NCBI GenBank assembly: GCA_036478595.1
Contig: JAZGEF010000036.1
Location: forward strand, 124,001 to 188,000
Length of the DNA stretch: 64,000 bases
Direction of reading: 5' to 3'
From: Granulosicoccus sp036478595
Lineage (GTDB): Bacteria; Pseudomonadota; Gammaproteobacteria; Granulosicoccales; Granulosicoccaceae
Position numbers and translations under genes: made by a program. This document shows positions 42,008 to 51,301 of this stretch, piece after piece. The notes under the pieces are model-generated. The model was not told where the DNA came from and did not search any database. It was given only the letters and a program-made list of their open reading frames with translations. Each line of letters opens with the position of its first letter. The first letter of the stretch is position 1.

Positions 42008-45000
42008 ATGCTTAGCCTGATCGGCGCCTCCGCGCACTCTGATTTTCGTCTTAAACGCCTTGCAGCCGAGCTTCTGCTTAGCCAGCCCGGTTTACAGCTC
42101 TCCCTATCACGGTACCGATATCTGGTACAGCTTGCCGATGGCACTACTTTGTCCTGTGCAGCACAACAACAATTGTTACAACTATTGGATGGTTTTGCAT
42201 CAGCCCAAGGTGCTGAAAGCAGTGTTTGGGTAGTCCCGCGTATTGGTACACAATCGCCTTGGTCAAGCAAAGCTACTGAGCTCTTAATTAACTCGGGGCT
42301 TGTTGATATCAAGCGGGTGGAACGCGGTGTTGAGTATGTTTTTGAGGGCAACCAGATACCGGAATTAAACAAGCCGGCTAAAGCGCTTCTGCACGATCGC
42401 ATGACTGAATCCCTGTTGCCTGACGAAACGGCAGCCTCGGCCCTTTTTACATCTGCTGACCCTGCGCCACTAGTGCGGGTAGACATAAAGAGTGGCGGCA
42501 AACAAGCATTGCAGCATGCCAACGTTCAAATGGGCCTCGCGCTCTCTGATGATGAAATCGACTATCTGTTTGATAGCTTCAGTGAGATAAAGCGTAACCC
42601 TAGTGATGCAGAGCTGATGATGTTCGCGCAAGCCAACTCTGAGCACTGTCGTCACAAAATATTTAATGCTGACTGGCGCGTGGACGGGCAGGCGAGTGAG
42701 CTTTCCTTGTTTGGCATGATTCGCAATACGCACAAACTTGCACCAGGCGGTATTTTGTCCGCGTATCACGATAACGCAGCCGTTATCGAAGGCTATGAAA
42801 CTAACCGCTGGTTTGCTGATGCAGATGGTTTATACGATGTGCATAAAGAACCTGCGCATATACAAATAAAAGTAGAGACACATAACCACCCAACCGCCAT
42901 CGCGCCATTTGCAGGTGCGGCAACCGGTGCCGGTGGCGAGATACGTGATGAAGGTGCTGTGGGTAATGGCTCTAAACCCAAAGCCGGTGTTTGTGGCTTT
43001 ACTGTATCTAATTTATGCATCCCGGGCCATCAACAACCATGGGAAATCGAAATCGCTTATCCGGATCGCCTTGCATCACCCTTAGCGATCATTACCGAAG
43101 GCCCAATCGGCGCAGCAACGTTTAATAACGAATTTGGTAGGCCAAACCTTGGTGGTTACTTCCGTACCTTTTGCCAACGTGTTAGTTTCAAAAGCGGCTG
43201 TGAGACTCGCGGATATCACAAACCGATCATGATCGCGGGTGGTTTGGGTAACATCCGCGCAGGCAATGTTGACAAACAAGCTGTGCCAGCCGGTACGGCC
43301 ATCGTAGTGCTAGGTGGCCCGGCCATGTTGATCGGATTAGGCGGAGGGGCTGCATCTTCAGTTGCTAGTGGTAGTAGTGATGCGGAACTGGATTTTGCAT
43401 CCGTGCAACGGGGCAACCCTGAGATGCAGCGAAGGTGCCAAGAAGTATTGGATCGATGTGTAGCGCTTGGTGACGAGACACCAGTCTTGTCATTGCACGA
43501 TGTTGGTGCCGGCGGGTTATCAAATGCCTTGCCAGAACTAGTAAACGATGCAGGCATGGGCGCAAAGTTTGCGCTGCGTGATATACCCAGCGCTGAATCC
43601 GGTTTATCCCCGATGGCGATTTGGAGTAATGAGGCGCAGGAACGATACGTTTTAGCTGTCGATATCAATAAGCTTGATACGTTTATCGCCCTATGTGAAC
43701 GTGAGCGTTGCTTGTATTCGGTAGTCGGGGAGGCAACTGACGAACAACAACTCGTAGTCAACGATACGCATTTTAATGAACACACTGTGGATATGCCGCT
43801 GGATATATTGTTAGGTAAGCCACCCAAGGTATCGATCGATGCCACGCGTCGAGCGGGTTGCGATGAGCAGTTTGATCATTCCAATATCACGATTGAAGAG
43901 GCTGCAGCACGGGTATTGCAGTTACCATCAGTTGCTAGCAAGAACTTTCTAATCACCATTGGAGATCGAAGTATCACCGGCCAGGTCGTGCGCGATCAAC
44001 TCGTTGGCCCTTGGCAAATGCCAGTGGCCGATGTGGCGGTAACAGCCGCTGATTATCGAGGCCTGACGGGTGAAGCCATGGCGATGGGGGAACGTCCATT
44101 GCTTGCCTTGATCAATCCTGCGGCTTCGGCGCGTATGGCATTGGCTGAGTCATTGACTAATATTGCCGCAAGCTGCATTGGTAATATTAGCAATATCAAA
44201 CTCTCCGCTAACTGGATGGCCGCGGCTGGGCACCCGGGTGAAGATGCTGCGCTTTTTGACGCGGTAAAAGCGGTTGGCCTGGAACTAGCGCCGGCTTTGG
44301 GCCTGGCCATTCCAGTTGGCAAAGATTCGCTCTCTATGAAAACCCATTGGCAAGAGCAGGGTGAGGATCATAGCGTTACGTCTCCTATGTCATTGGTAGT
44401 AACAGCGTTTGCACCGGTGAGTGATATTTACAAAACACACACACCTCAACTACACAAGGATGTCGGCGAAACAGAACTGCTGCTGCTTGACCTGGGCTTA
44501 GGTAAAAATCGCATGGGTGGCTCAGCGTTACTGCAGGTGTTTGATGCGATAGGATCAGTTGCACCTGATGTTGATTCGCCGGAGTTACTGGCCGGTATGT
44601 TTAATTCGATTCAAGATCTGATCAAAGATGATTTGATTGTTGCGTATCATGATCGTTCAGATGGTGGCTTGTTTGCCTGCGTAGCCGAAATGGCATTTGC
44701 GGGTAATGTGGGTGTCGCACTTGATATCAGTAGCCTGCCATCTGATGATGTCGGGAGCCTCTTTAATGAAGAGCTTGGTGCTGTTATACAAATAAGGCAG
44801 AATGCCTATGCTGCGGTGATGGCAGTGTTCGATCAACATGGTTTGGGTGATGCAGTCCATACCATTGGCACTCTTGGCATCATAGAAGATTTTAATATCA
44901 TGCGCGGTAGCGAACTGTTGTTTGCAGGGCCGGTGTCAGAGATGCGCAGTGATTGGTGGCAAACCAGCTACCAGGTACAAAAGCGACGTGATAACCCAGA

Positions 45001-45874
45001 GTGTGCTGAACAAGAGCTGGCGTTAATCGTCTCTGATGATAACCCCGGTATTTCACCCGTACTAACATTTGATCCAGGCGCTTCACTAAAAGCACCCGTA
45101 ATTTTAACCACCAAGCCGCAGGTTGCAATACTGCGGGAGCAAGGCGTTAATGGCCATCAAGAAATGGCCGCTGCATTTGACGCTGCTGGTTTTAGCGTCG
45201 CTGATGTGCATATGACTGACTTGATCAGTGGTCGTATCACGCTAGAAGATTTCCATGGTTTGGCTGCCTGCGGCGGATTCTCATACGGTGATGTGCTTGG
45301 CGCTGGCGGTGGTTGGGCCAGCAGCATCATGTACAACAAAAGCCTGAGGGACCAGTTCAAGCAGTACTTTCATCGCGATAACACGTTTACGTTTGGTGCC
45401 TGTAATGGTTGCCAGATGTTGTCGCAGATAAAGTCGCTCATACCTGGTGCGCAAAGCTGGCCTGCATTTAAGCGCAACGCGTCAGAGCAATTTGAAGCAC
45501 GTGTGGCGACGGTTGAAGTATTCGATAGTCCGTCAATCATGTTGGTTGATATGGCGGGTTCTAAAATTCCTGTACCCATTGCGCACGGTGAAGGCCGCGC
45601 CGTATTTGAATCAGACGATCAGCTCTCGGCTGCAAAAGTGACGATGAGCTTTGTTGATAACGAAGGCAATATGACTGAAAACTACCCGCTTAATCCTAAT
45701 GGTTCGCGCTTCGGTGTTACCGGTTTATGTAGTGACGATGGCCGCGTCAGTATCCTGATGCCTCATCCAGAGCGAGTGTTCCGATCGGTGTGTAATTCAT
45801 GGCGACCGCGTGAGTGGGGGCAAAATGGCCCCTGGTTACGCATGTTTGAAAACGCACGCACCTGGGTAGGATAA
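42008..45874 (+). CDS. purL: Phosphoribosylformylglycinamidine synthase, single-chain form
   Basis: 1289 residues from ATG 42008, which matches the family N-terminus (MLSLIGASAHSDFRLKRL); the frame stays open to 41906 but that part would overlap the leader shared with ssrA. The enzyme converts FGAR, glutamine and ATP to FGAM in purine synthesis. The synthetase core shows HNHPTAIAPFAGAATGAGGE and the C-terminal glutaminase shows FGACNGCQML (nucleophile Cys) and PHPER (His/Glu). The length is normal for gammaproteobacteria (about 1295). No PurR-type box was noticed upstream. Confidence 0.97.
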   Translation: MLSLIGASAHSDFRLKRLAAELLLSQPGLQLSLSRYRYLVQLADGTTLSCAAQQQLLQLLDGFASAQGAESSVWVVPRIGTQSPWSSKATELLINSGLVDIKRVERGVEYVFEGNQIPELNKPAKALLHDRMTESLLPDETAASALFTSADPAPLVRVDIKSGGKQALQHANVQMGLALSDDEIDYLFDSFSEIKRNPSDAELMMFAQANSEHCRHKIFNADWRVDGQASELSLFGMIRNTHKLAPGGILSAYHDNAAVIEGYETNRWFADADGLYDVHKEPAHIQIKVETHNHPTAIAPFAGAATGAGGEIRDEGAVGNGSKPKAGVCGFTVSNLCIPGHQQPWEIEIAYPDRLASPLAIITEGPIGAATFNNEFGRPNLGGYFRTFCQRVSFKSGCETRGYHKPIMIAGGLGNIRAGNVDKQAVPAGTAIVVLGGPAMLIGLGGGAASSVASGSSDAELDFASVQRGNPEMQRRCQEVLDRCVALGDETPVLSLHDVGAGGLSNALPELVNDAGMGAKFALRDIPSAESGLSPMAIWSNEAQERYVLAVDINKLDTFIALCERERCLYSVVGEATDEQQLVVNDTHFNEHTVDMPLDILLGKPPKVSIDATRRAGCDEQFDHSNITIEEAAARVLQLPSVASKNFLITIGDRSITGQVVRDQLVGPWQMPVADVAVTAADYRGLTGEAMAMGERPLLALINPAASARMALAESLTNIAASCIGNISNIKLSANWMAAAGHPGEDAALFDAVKAVGLELAPALGLAIPVGKDSLSMKTHWQEQGEDHSVTSPMSLVVTAFAPVSDIYKTHTPQLHKDVGETELLLLDLGLGKNRMGGSALLQVFDAIGSVAPDVDSPELLAGMFNSIQDLIKDDLIVAYHDRSDGGLFACVAEMAFAGNVGVALDISSLPSDDVGSLFNEELGAVIQIRQNAYAAVMAVFDQHGLGDAVHTIGTLGIIEDFNIMRGSELLFAGPVSEMRSDWWQTSYQVQKRRDNPECAEQELALIVSDDNPGISPVLTFDPGASLKAPVILTTKPQVAILREQGVNGHQEMAAAFDAAGFSVADVHMTDLISGRITLEDFHGLAACGGFSYGDVLGAGGGWASSIMYNKSLRDQFKQYFHRDNTFTFGACNGCQMLSQIKSLIPGAQSWPAFKRNASEQFEARVATVEVFDSPSIMLVDMAGSKIPVPIAHGEGRAVFESDDQLSAAKVTMSFVDNEGNMTENYPLNPNGSRFGVTGLCSDDGRVSILMPHPERVFRSVCNSWRPREWGQNGPWLRMFENARTWVG

Positions 45875-46785
45875 TGTCATTTTCATTTAGCATTGATCGC
45901 GAGCAGGCTACTGATCGTTACATTGCCTTGCGTGAGCGAATGCCGCAGGCGCAGTTTCCTAAACAATCGATTCATATTGATAACCTCGAATCGATTACTG
46001 AGGACATCGATGCGTTCGTGCTCGATGGCTTTGGTGTGCTTAACCTTGGTGATGAGCCTATTCCGAATGCAGTAGAACGCATTGCCAATTTGCAAACCGC
46101 AGGCTGTACGGTTTGGGTGTTAACAAATGGCGCTACGTTACCAGCAGCAAGCTCTGCACAAAAGTATGACAAATGGGGTTTCAATATCAAGGCAAGCAAT
46201 GTAGTGTCCAGCCGCGATGCCTTGATGCGAGGTATAGCTCACCATCCCGCGGATTGGCGATGGGGAATTGCCGCTACTGACTTTGCGCAGATAGATCAAC
46301 TTAGCCCGCATTCCAGCTTGTTACTCGACGATGCCCCAATCTATAACGACTGCGATGCCTTTATTTTGTTGAGCACAAAGGACTGGAGCGATTATCGACA
46401 GCAACTACTTGAAGCTGCATTGAAGGTACGGCCAAGACCTGTGCTAGTAGGCAACCCAGATTTAGTCGCGCCGCACCCTGGCCGCATCTCCATAGAGCCA
46501 GGCTACTTTGCTCATCAAACACAAGATGTCACCGGGGTGGTGCCTGAATTTTATGGCAAACCATTTAAAGACGCATTCGATATCGTTAGCGAGCAACTGG
46601 TTGATATACCGCCACACCGGATAGCGATGGTTGGGGATACTTTGCACACCGATATTCTCGGGGGAGCAGCAGCAGGTTGGAAGACCGTCTTGATTACAGA
46701 CTTTGGCCTGTTTAAAGGGTGTGATGTAGAGGAGGCGATTGAACGCTCTGGTATCCGGCCGGATTATATTGCGCCAGTAACTTAA
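45874..46785 (+). CDS. HAD-superfamily hydrolase, class IIA
   Basis: 303 residues, coupled to purL by a one-base overlap (TAATG). HAD motif I reads FVLDGFGVLNLG, with the nucleophile Asp kept but the second Asp replaced (DGFG), a variant typical of the TIGR01459-like IIA group. Motif II is VLTNGA, and motif IV MVGDTLHTDILGG is intact. The first Asp supports phosphotransfer, while the missing acid may weaken phosphatase turnover. It probably acts on a small phosphorylated metabolite; a purine link is suggested only by the coupling. Confidence 0.85.
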   Translation: MSFSFSIDREQATDRYIALRERMPQAQFPKQSIHIDNLESITEDIDAFVLDGFGVLNLGDEPIPNAVERIANLQTAGCTVWVLTNGATLPAASSAQKYDKWGFNIKASNVVSSRDALMRGIAHHPADWRWGIAATDFAQIDQLSPHSSLLLDDAPIYNDCDAFILLSTKDWSDYRQQLLEAALKVRPRPVLVGNPDLVAPHPGRISIEPGYFAHQTQDVTGVVPEFYGKPFKDAFDIVSEQLVDIPPHRIAMVGDTLHTDILGGAAAGWKTVLITDFGLFKGCDVEEAIERSGIRPDYIAPVT

Positions 46786-46817
46786 TGACTCATTAAATTA
46801 ACTCTCAGCAATATACC

Positions 46818-47222
46818 ATGACAAAATTCACCGCCAATATAGTTGAAATATTCAAAAATGAATTCACGCCAGAATTCGTTGTGTTTAACCTACTGTTCGA
46901 AGAGTCTGACCCAGAAGAAGGCGGGGAAAGCTGGTGCTTCCAGCGAGCCTTAGGTGCTGATGGCACTATAAAGTCATTAGAGGGCGATGATGACGGTGTG
47001 TGTACAGTAAAAGAAATACAACAAGCCATTTTGCATGAAGGCATTCAAATGCTTGAACTATCAAAAACTCAATTAGTTTGTGTGTTTGAGCCGCAGGCAG
47101 TTGCAGAGACTGGCACAGAGGGATTGGAAATTAACTATCAGCTTGATGACAAGCTGTGGAATGAACTGAAGGAAATGAGCTCGCTTGTTTTTACGGGTAA
47201 GAATTTTTTTACGATAATTTAA
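46818..47222 (+). CDS. Acidic hypothetical protein
   Basis: 134 residues, strongly acidic in the middle (EESDPEEGGES, LEGDDDGVCTV), no signal peptide or membrane helix, probably cytoplasmic. It does not match a family I know. The sequence is continuous and has a plausible start with spacing from the HAD gene of 32 bases, so it is likely a real gene. Confidence 0.6.
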   Translation: MTKFTANIVEIFKNEFTPEFVVFNLLFEESDPEEGGESWCFQRALGADGTIKSLEGDDDGVCTVKEIQQAILHEGIQMLELSKTQLVCVFEPQAVAETGTEGLEINYQLDDKLWNELKEMSSLVFTGKNFFTII

Positions 47223-47247
47223 TGCTGTCATTCATCGCGGAAGGCGC

Positions 47248-49350
47248 TTAAGAAGCATCCCCACCAGTGTGCGCGACGATCGTATCGATATCCAGCTCGT
47301 TGGCAAGCGCCGTGTTACTTGCTTCACGTAGCCACTTGATGGTATCCACTACTGATTCTGCTGTTGTCTGACCAACACTTAAGTGGTTGTCGATTTGTGC
47401 TTGCGTTTCGCCCACATGAATCTCAGTGATCACATCTTCTCGAGACTTACCCGTAAACTGAGCTAAGACAGATGCAGGAGTGCGGCCTTGGTACTGTTTT
47501 GCTTCACCATACTCAATGTGCCAGTCACTTAGTTTCTGTGCAGTTTCTAGCGATCTGGCGAGCAGTTGCTCAACTGTTTTGTGCTGCCAAGCAGAACCGC
47601 TGATGGTAATCAAGCGATAAAGAGCATCAGCGGATACCTGTAGTAGTTCTAGTTCCGATACAAATGCATTTCTAAATTCTGGCCAGTTACCCAATGCGGT
47701 AGCGGCGATAGATTCTGATTCAACTACTGAGGCAAATTCTTGCGAGTAGTCGAGAATTTCTTCTAGTTGATCCCAGTTGGTACGCAAACCGCGATAGCCT
47801 GGGCCAAGTGCCAATCGGTATTCGGTGTTGTTAACAAACAACTCACGGAACCGCAACACTTTGGCAAGCTTACTTAACATGCGTTGATGCTCAGGCGTAA
47901 GGTTGGCAGGTTTTTCGATACTGAATTCCATAAACTGCCGGCGCGCATTGAAATACTCCGCGTCAACGATATCGGGGCCAGTATCAAGCGTGCCACCAAG
48001 CTCTTCTATTAAGCTGAGTAACTGTGGCTTGGCCGGTACCTTGTCCAACACAAAATAAGTTTGTAACGATTCTAATTCTTCTTCAATCAAGCGTGACTGA
48101 TGCCGAGCTCTTCGCAGTAGGCCTGGGGTCGCCGAAAATGAAAGATCAGCATGACGATACTCTTCTAAATGGGTAGGCGACTTATCGAGCAGCTCGATGA
48201 CACTAGATAATTTGATCAAATGGCGTGTGCTGATAGATGGCTTGTTAACGATCTTTCTAACCGTTTCGCATCGCAGTGCTTTTTCAGCAGTCACTACCCA
48301 CGCTCGTATTTTGTTGGGCAGGTCGGGTAATTTATTAAATTCAATATGATCAATGCCAGCGGCTGAGAGCTTGCTTGAGTATTTACGAAGTTCAGATATT
48401 TCTGCGCTGCCTTGTGATTCTGTTGCACCTGTGTGTACTCGCGCCAACGGCATAGAGTAATCACGTAACAAGTTCAATACAGTGTCGAGCTCTTGCAGTG
48501 TTTTATTATCAGTGATAGTTTTTGCTATCTTCGCATCGAATTTTTCTGGTAATTCGGGCAGAGCAGGTTCTGGTAGTGCTGTGCCATGTGGTGGTGCGGC
48601 TGTACCTAATGCAATTTCAAATTCCAGTTCCAACTCACTATGCTGGCTGATGACAGCAGCTACGTGTGCAAAGTAATCTTGCAATGGTTGTTCTGCATCG
48701 TACTCGGGTAGTTCAATGCCCATGTGCTCGCTGCAAAGGGCATGAAGCGATGGGTTAATTTCGGGTTCACCGTTTTCGATCTTAACGATATAATCGGTGT
48801 CATCAGCATGCTGTTGAGCTTCACGTGGTGTACTGCGCGCCAATATGGCTGGATAAAAGAGTAGTGGTGCTCGTAGTGAGCTTAATTCTGCATTTGCTTC
48901 TGATTCAAGGCTGATGTTGATAAAGCCTGCTGCCAGGTAGATTCTGCGCAAACCTGCTTGTTTAATTAACGCATTGTCGACCAGTATTTGGCGGCAGCGT
49001 TCGAGTAGTTGGGTGTTGTTATGTGTTGACAACAAATTGGCACGATTGCGAAGCTTCTTTTGTTGTCGATGCTTGCGCATCGATATCACGGAGTTCGTGT
49101 CCACAAATTCAGTGTCTGCCGTGTCATCGGCATCGGCTATCAGCACGAATGTACCGTCTTCGCTAGTCAATACATCCGCTAATGCTAGAGGCGAGTGTGG
49201 CCGAAGCACGATGTCGGTATCGCGCGTTATCCAATTAAGGTTTCGCTGGTCATCCAGGCGGTCGTCCTTGCGGCGCATGAGCGCAGTGGTACTTCGCGCA
49301 TCAGTGCGCGATTTGCTTGGATCTGATTGATTTCCGTCTATTACTTCCAC
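47248..49350 (-). CDS. Stand-alone DUF4011-like protein without helicase
   Basis: 700 residues, cytoplasmic by absence of signal or helices. Residues ~110-270 resemble the DUF4011 domain: RRIYLAAGFINISLE, SLRAPLLFYPAILAR and EPEINPSLHALCSEHMGIELP match its LYLALGF, RAPLLLYPVEL and EPELNPxLxxxLxxxFGIELP blocks. In most known cases DUF4011 is the N-terminus of very large SF1 helicase-like proteins often linked to defence. Here no Walker motifs and no nuclease motif are visible, and the remaining 430 residues are helical and unrecognised. It is transcribed alone, convergent with the acidic gene. Function unknown. Confidence 0.65.
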   Translation of the reverse strand: MEVIDGNQSDPSKSRTDARSTTALMRRKDDRLDDQRNLNWITRDTDIVLRPHSPLALADVLTSEDGTFVLIADADDTADTEFVDTNSVISMRKHRQQKKLRNRANLLSTHNNTQLLERCRQILVDNALIKQAGLRRIYLAAGFINISLESEANAELSSLRAPLLFYPAILARSTPREAQQHADDTDYIVKIENGEPEINPSLHALCSEHMGIELPEYDAEQPLQDYFAHVAAVISQHSELELEFEIALGTAAPPHGTALPEPALPELPEKFDAKIAKTITDNKTLQELDTVLNLLRDYSMPLARVHTGATESQGSAEISELRKYSSKLSAAGIDHIEFNKLPDLPNKIRAWVVTAEKALRCETVRKIVNKPSISTRHLIKLSSVIELLDKSPTHLEEYRHADLSFSATPGLLRRARHQSRLIEEELESLQTYFVLDKVPAKPQLLSLIEELGGTLDTGPDIVDAEYFNARRQFMEFSIEKPANLTPEHQRMLSKLAKVLRFRELFVNNTEYRLALGPGYRGLRTNWDQLEEILDYSQEFASVVESESIAATALGNWPEFRNAFVSELELLQVSADALYRLITISGSAWQHKTVEQLLARSLETAQKLSDWHIEYGEAKQYQGRTPASVLAQFTGKSREDVITEIHVGETQAQIDNHLSVGQTTAESVVDTIKWLREASNTALANELDIDTIVAHTGGDAS

Positions 49351-49585
49351 AGGGCTATTCTTTACCGCTTTTCACAGGGTGTTAATGGCAGGAATCGGGC
49401 CAAACAGGGCGTCAATCCTGCCATGTAAGGGTTCAATTAGGCTCAGATGGGTACGGTTACTGCTTTCAGACTGATATACGCCAGATCCTGTGCATATACT
49501 CATAGACGTTTGCTGTCTAGAAAGATGCATCAAACCGGAATTATTTTAGTTTTACGGTGTCGTAAGGCAATAACTGGAGATTAGC

Positions 49586-50566
49586 ATGGCAAAAATTGAT
49601 TGGTGTAAGTTGGCCGGTATTCGCAGCGCTGAGATTACAGATCCAGCCCTCTTTGCGCGGCGGCGTCAGCTTATGCAGGCGTCAATAGCTATGGGTCTTA
49701 CCGGCGGCATTACCATCCCGTCAATGGCGAAAGGCGCAAAGGGTATTCCTCTTACCGCTATGCTAAGCAAAAGCGAACTAAGTACAGACGAAGAAGCCAC
49801 GAGCTTTGAAACAGCCACTTCGTACAACAATTTTTACGAACTGGGCACTGATAAAGCTGATCCTGAACGCCATGCTGATCGTATGGAAACTTCACCGTGG
49901 AGCGTGGTGGTTGACGGTGAATGTGATGCGCCGGGTAACTTTACCCTGGAAGATATCCTTAAGCCTCATGCAATTGAAGAGCGTATTTATCGCTTGCGTT
50001 GTGTTGAAGCGTGGTCAATGGTTATCCCTTGGAATGGTTTCGAATTAGGTGCTTTACTAAAACGCTTTAAGCCCAACTCCAAAGCTAAGTACGTTGCGTT
50101 TGAAACCTTAAATGACCCTGACCTACCTGGAATGAGCCGGCCTGTGTTGGATTGGCCATATGTTGAAGGCTTGCGTATCGATGAAGCAATGAACCCGCTT
50201 GCATTTATGGCCGTGGGCATTTATGGCAATGAATTACCTAATCAAAATGGTGCGCCACTGCGACTGGTTGTGCCTTGGAAGTATGGCTATAAGAGTATCA
50301 AGTCGGTTGTACGCATAAGCTTTACAGAAAAACAACCACCTACAAGCTGGAATAAATCAGCGCCAAACGAATATGGATTTTACAGTAATGTAAACCCTGA
50401 AGTCAGCCATCCGCGTTGGAGCCAAGCTAAAGAGCGGCGCCTGTCAGGTGATACCACTGGTCTAGCGGCGTTGTTTTCGCCTAAAATCGACACTCAATTT
50501 TTGAATGGCTATGCAGAGCTAGCAGCACCTCTTTATGCTGATATGGATCTCAAAAAGCATTACTAA
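49586..50566 (+). CDS. msrP: Protein-methionine-sulfoxide reductase catalytic subunit MsrP
   Basis: 326 residues with a twin-arginine-type signal (ARRRQLMQASIAMGLTGGI). The sulfite-oxidase-type molybdopterin fold shows RLRCVEAWSM, where the Cys coordinates molybdenum, and LPNQNGAPLRLVVPWKYGYKSIKSV. It repairs oxidised methionine in periplasmic proteins with electrons from the quinone pool via MsrQ. Forms an operon with msrQ 68 bases downstream. Length is normal. Confidence 0.95.
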   Translation: MAKIDWCKLAGIRSAEITDPALFARRRQLMQASIAMGLTGGITIPSMAKGAKGIPLTAMLSKSELSTDEEATSFETATSYNNFYELGTDKADPERHADRMETSPWSVVVDGECDAPGNFTLEDILKPHAIEERIYRLRCVEAWSMVIPWNGFELGALLKRFKPNSKAKYVAFETLNDPDLPGMSRPVLDWPYVEGLRIDEAMNPLAFMAVGIYGNELPNQNGAPLRLVVPWKYGYKSIKSVVRISFTEKQPPTSWNKSAPNEYGFYSNVNPEVSHPRWSQAKERRLSGDTTGLAALFSPKIDTQFLNGYAELAAPLYADMDLKKHY

Positions 50567-50634
50567 GTCTGCTAGTCGGTTCAAATGTTGAGCCGATGCG
50601 GTAATCGATAACAACTGCATTGGCTCAGACAGTC

Positions 50635-51261
50635 ATGGACACGACATTGCAAAACTCATCCACCACAGCTGCTAGTAAGGGAATATGGGCTAGGCGCTGG
50701 TGGTCAAAGCCATTGGTGTTTGTCGCGGCATTAATACCGCTTGCCAGCCTGGTGTACTCACTATTCGATAATCAGCTCGGCCCCAATCCCATCGAAGAAC
50801 TTACCCATGAAACAGGTGAGTGGGCCTTACGTTTTATTGTATTGGGCCTGGCACTTACGCCGTTGCGCGTGTGGATAAAAAAGCCTTGGCCGGTACAGTT
50901 AAGACGCATGATTGGTTTGTTTGCGTTTTTCTATGCCGCAATGCATTTTTCGATTTATATGTTTCTTGATCAGCAGCTGGATTTAGCTGCGATAGTGGCT
51001 GATGTGTTTAAAAGGCCATACATCAGCGCAGGTACTGTCGCGTTTCTTATTTTGTTGCCCTTGGCTATTACGTCTAATCGCTCGATGGTTAAACGCTTGG
51101 GCAAGAAGTGGGCGTCACTACATCGTTGGGTGTATATCGCGGCATGCGCTGCAGTTGTGCACTATGTGTGGTTGGCTAAAGGCGATAGGTTCGAGCCGTT
51201 TGTGTATCTGGCTATAGTGATGGCGTTGCTGATGGTACGTTTGAAGCGGGTGATTGCTTAA
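50635..51261 (+). CDS. msrQ: Haem-binding membrane subunit MsrQ
   Basis: 208 residues from ATG 50635 (an in-frame TTG lies at 50620). Six membrane helices of the ferric-reductase-like domain, with haem-ligand histidines in AAMHFSIYMF, SLHRWVYIAA and AAVVHYVWL. It carries electrons from quinol to MsrP. YxxTPLRVWI-type loop (ALTPLRVWIKKPW) is characteristic of the family. Confidence 0.94.
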   Translation: MDTTLQNSSTTAASKGIWARRWWSKPLVFVAALIPLASLVYSLFDNQLGPNPIEELTHETGEWALRFIVLGLALTPLRVWIKKPWPVQLRRMIGLFAFFYAAMHFSIYMFLDQQLDLAAIVADVFKRPYISAGTVAFLILLPLAITSNRSMVKRLGKKWASLHRWVYIAACAAVVHYVWLAKGDRFEPFVYLAIVMALLMVRLKRVIA

Positions 51262-51263
51262 GC

Positions 51264-51290
51264 GTCGCCCCCGCACCACGCGGGGACGAC
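51264..51290. other. GC-rich hairpin between msrQ and mdh
   Basis: GTCGCCCCCGC and GCGGGGACGAC form an 11-position stem with one mismatch and a 5-base loop, between two convergent genes. There is no T-tract on either strand. It may be a REP-like intergenic element or a transcript-end stabiliser. Confidence 0.5.
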
Positions 51291-51301
51291 AAGCTACTGG
51301 C

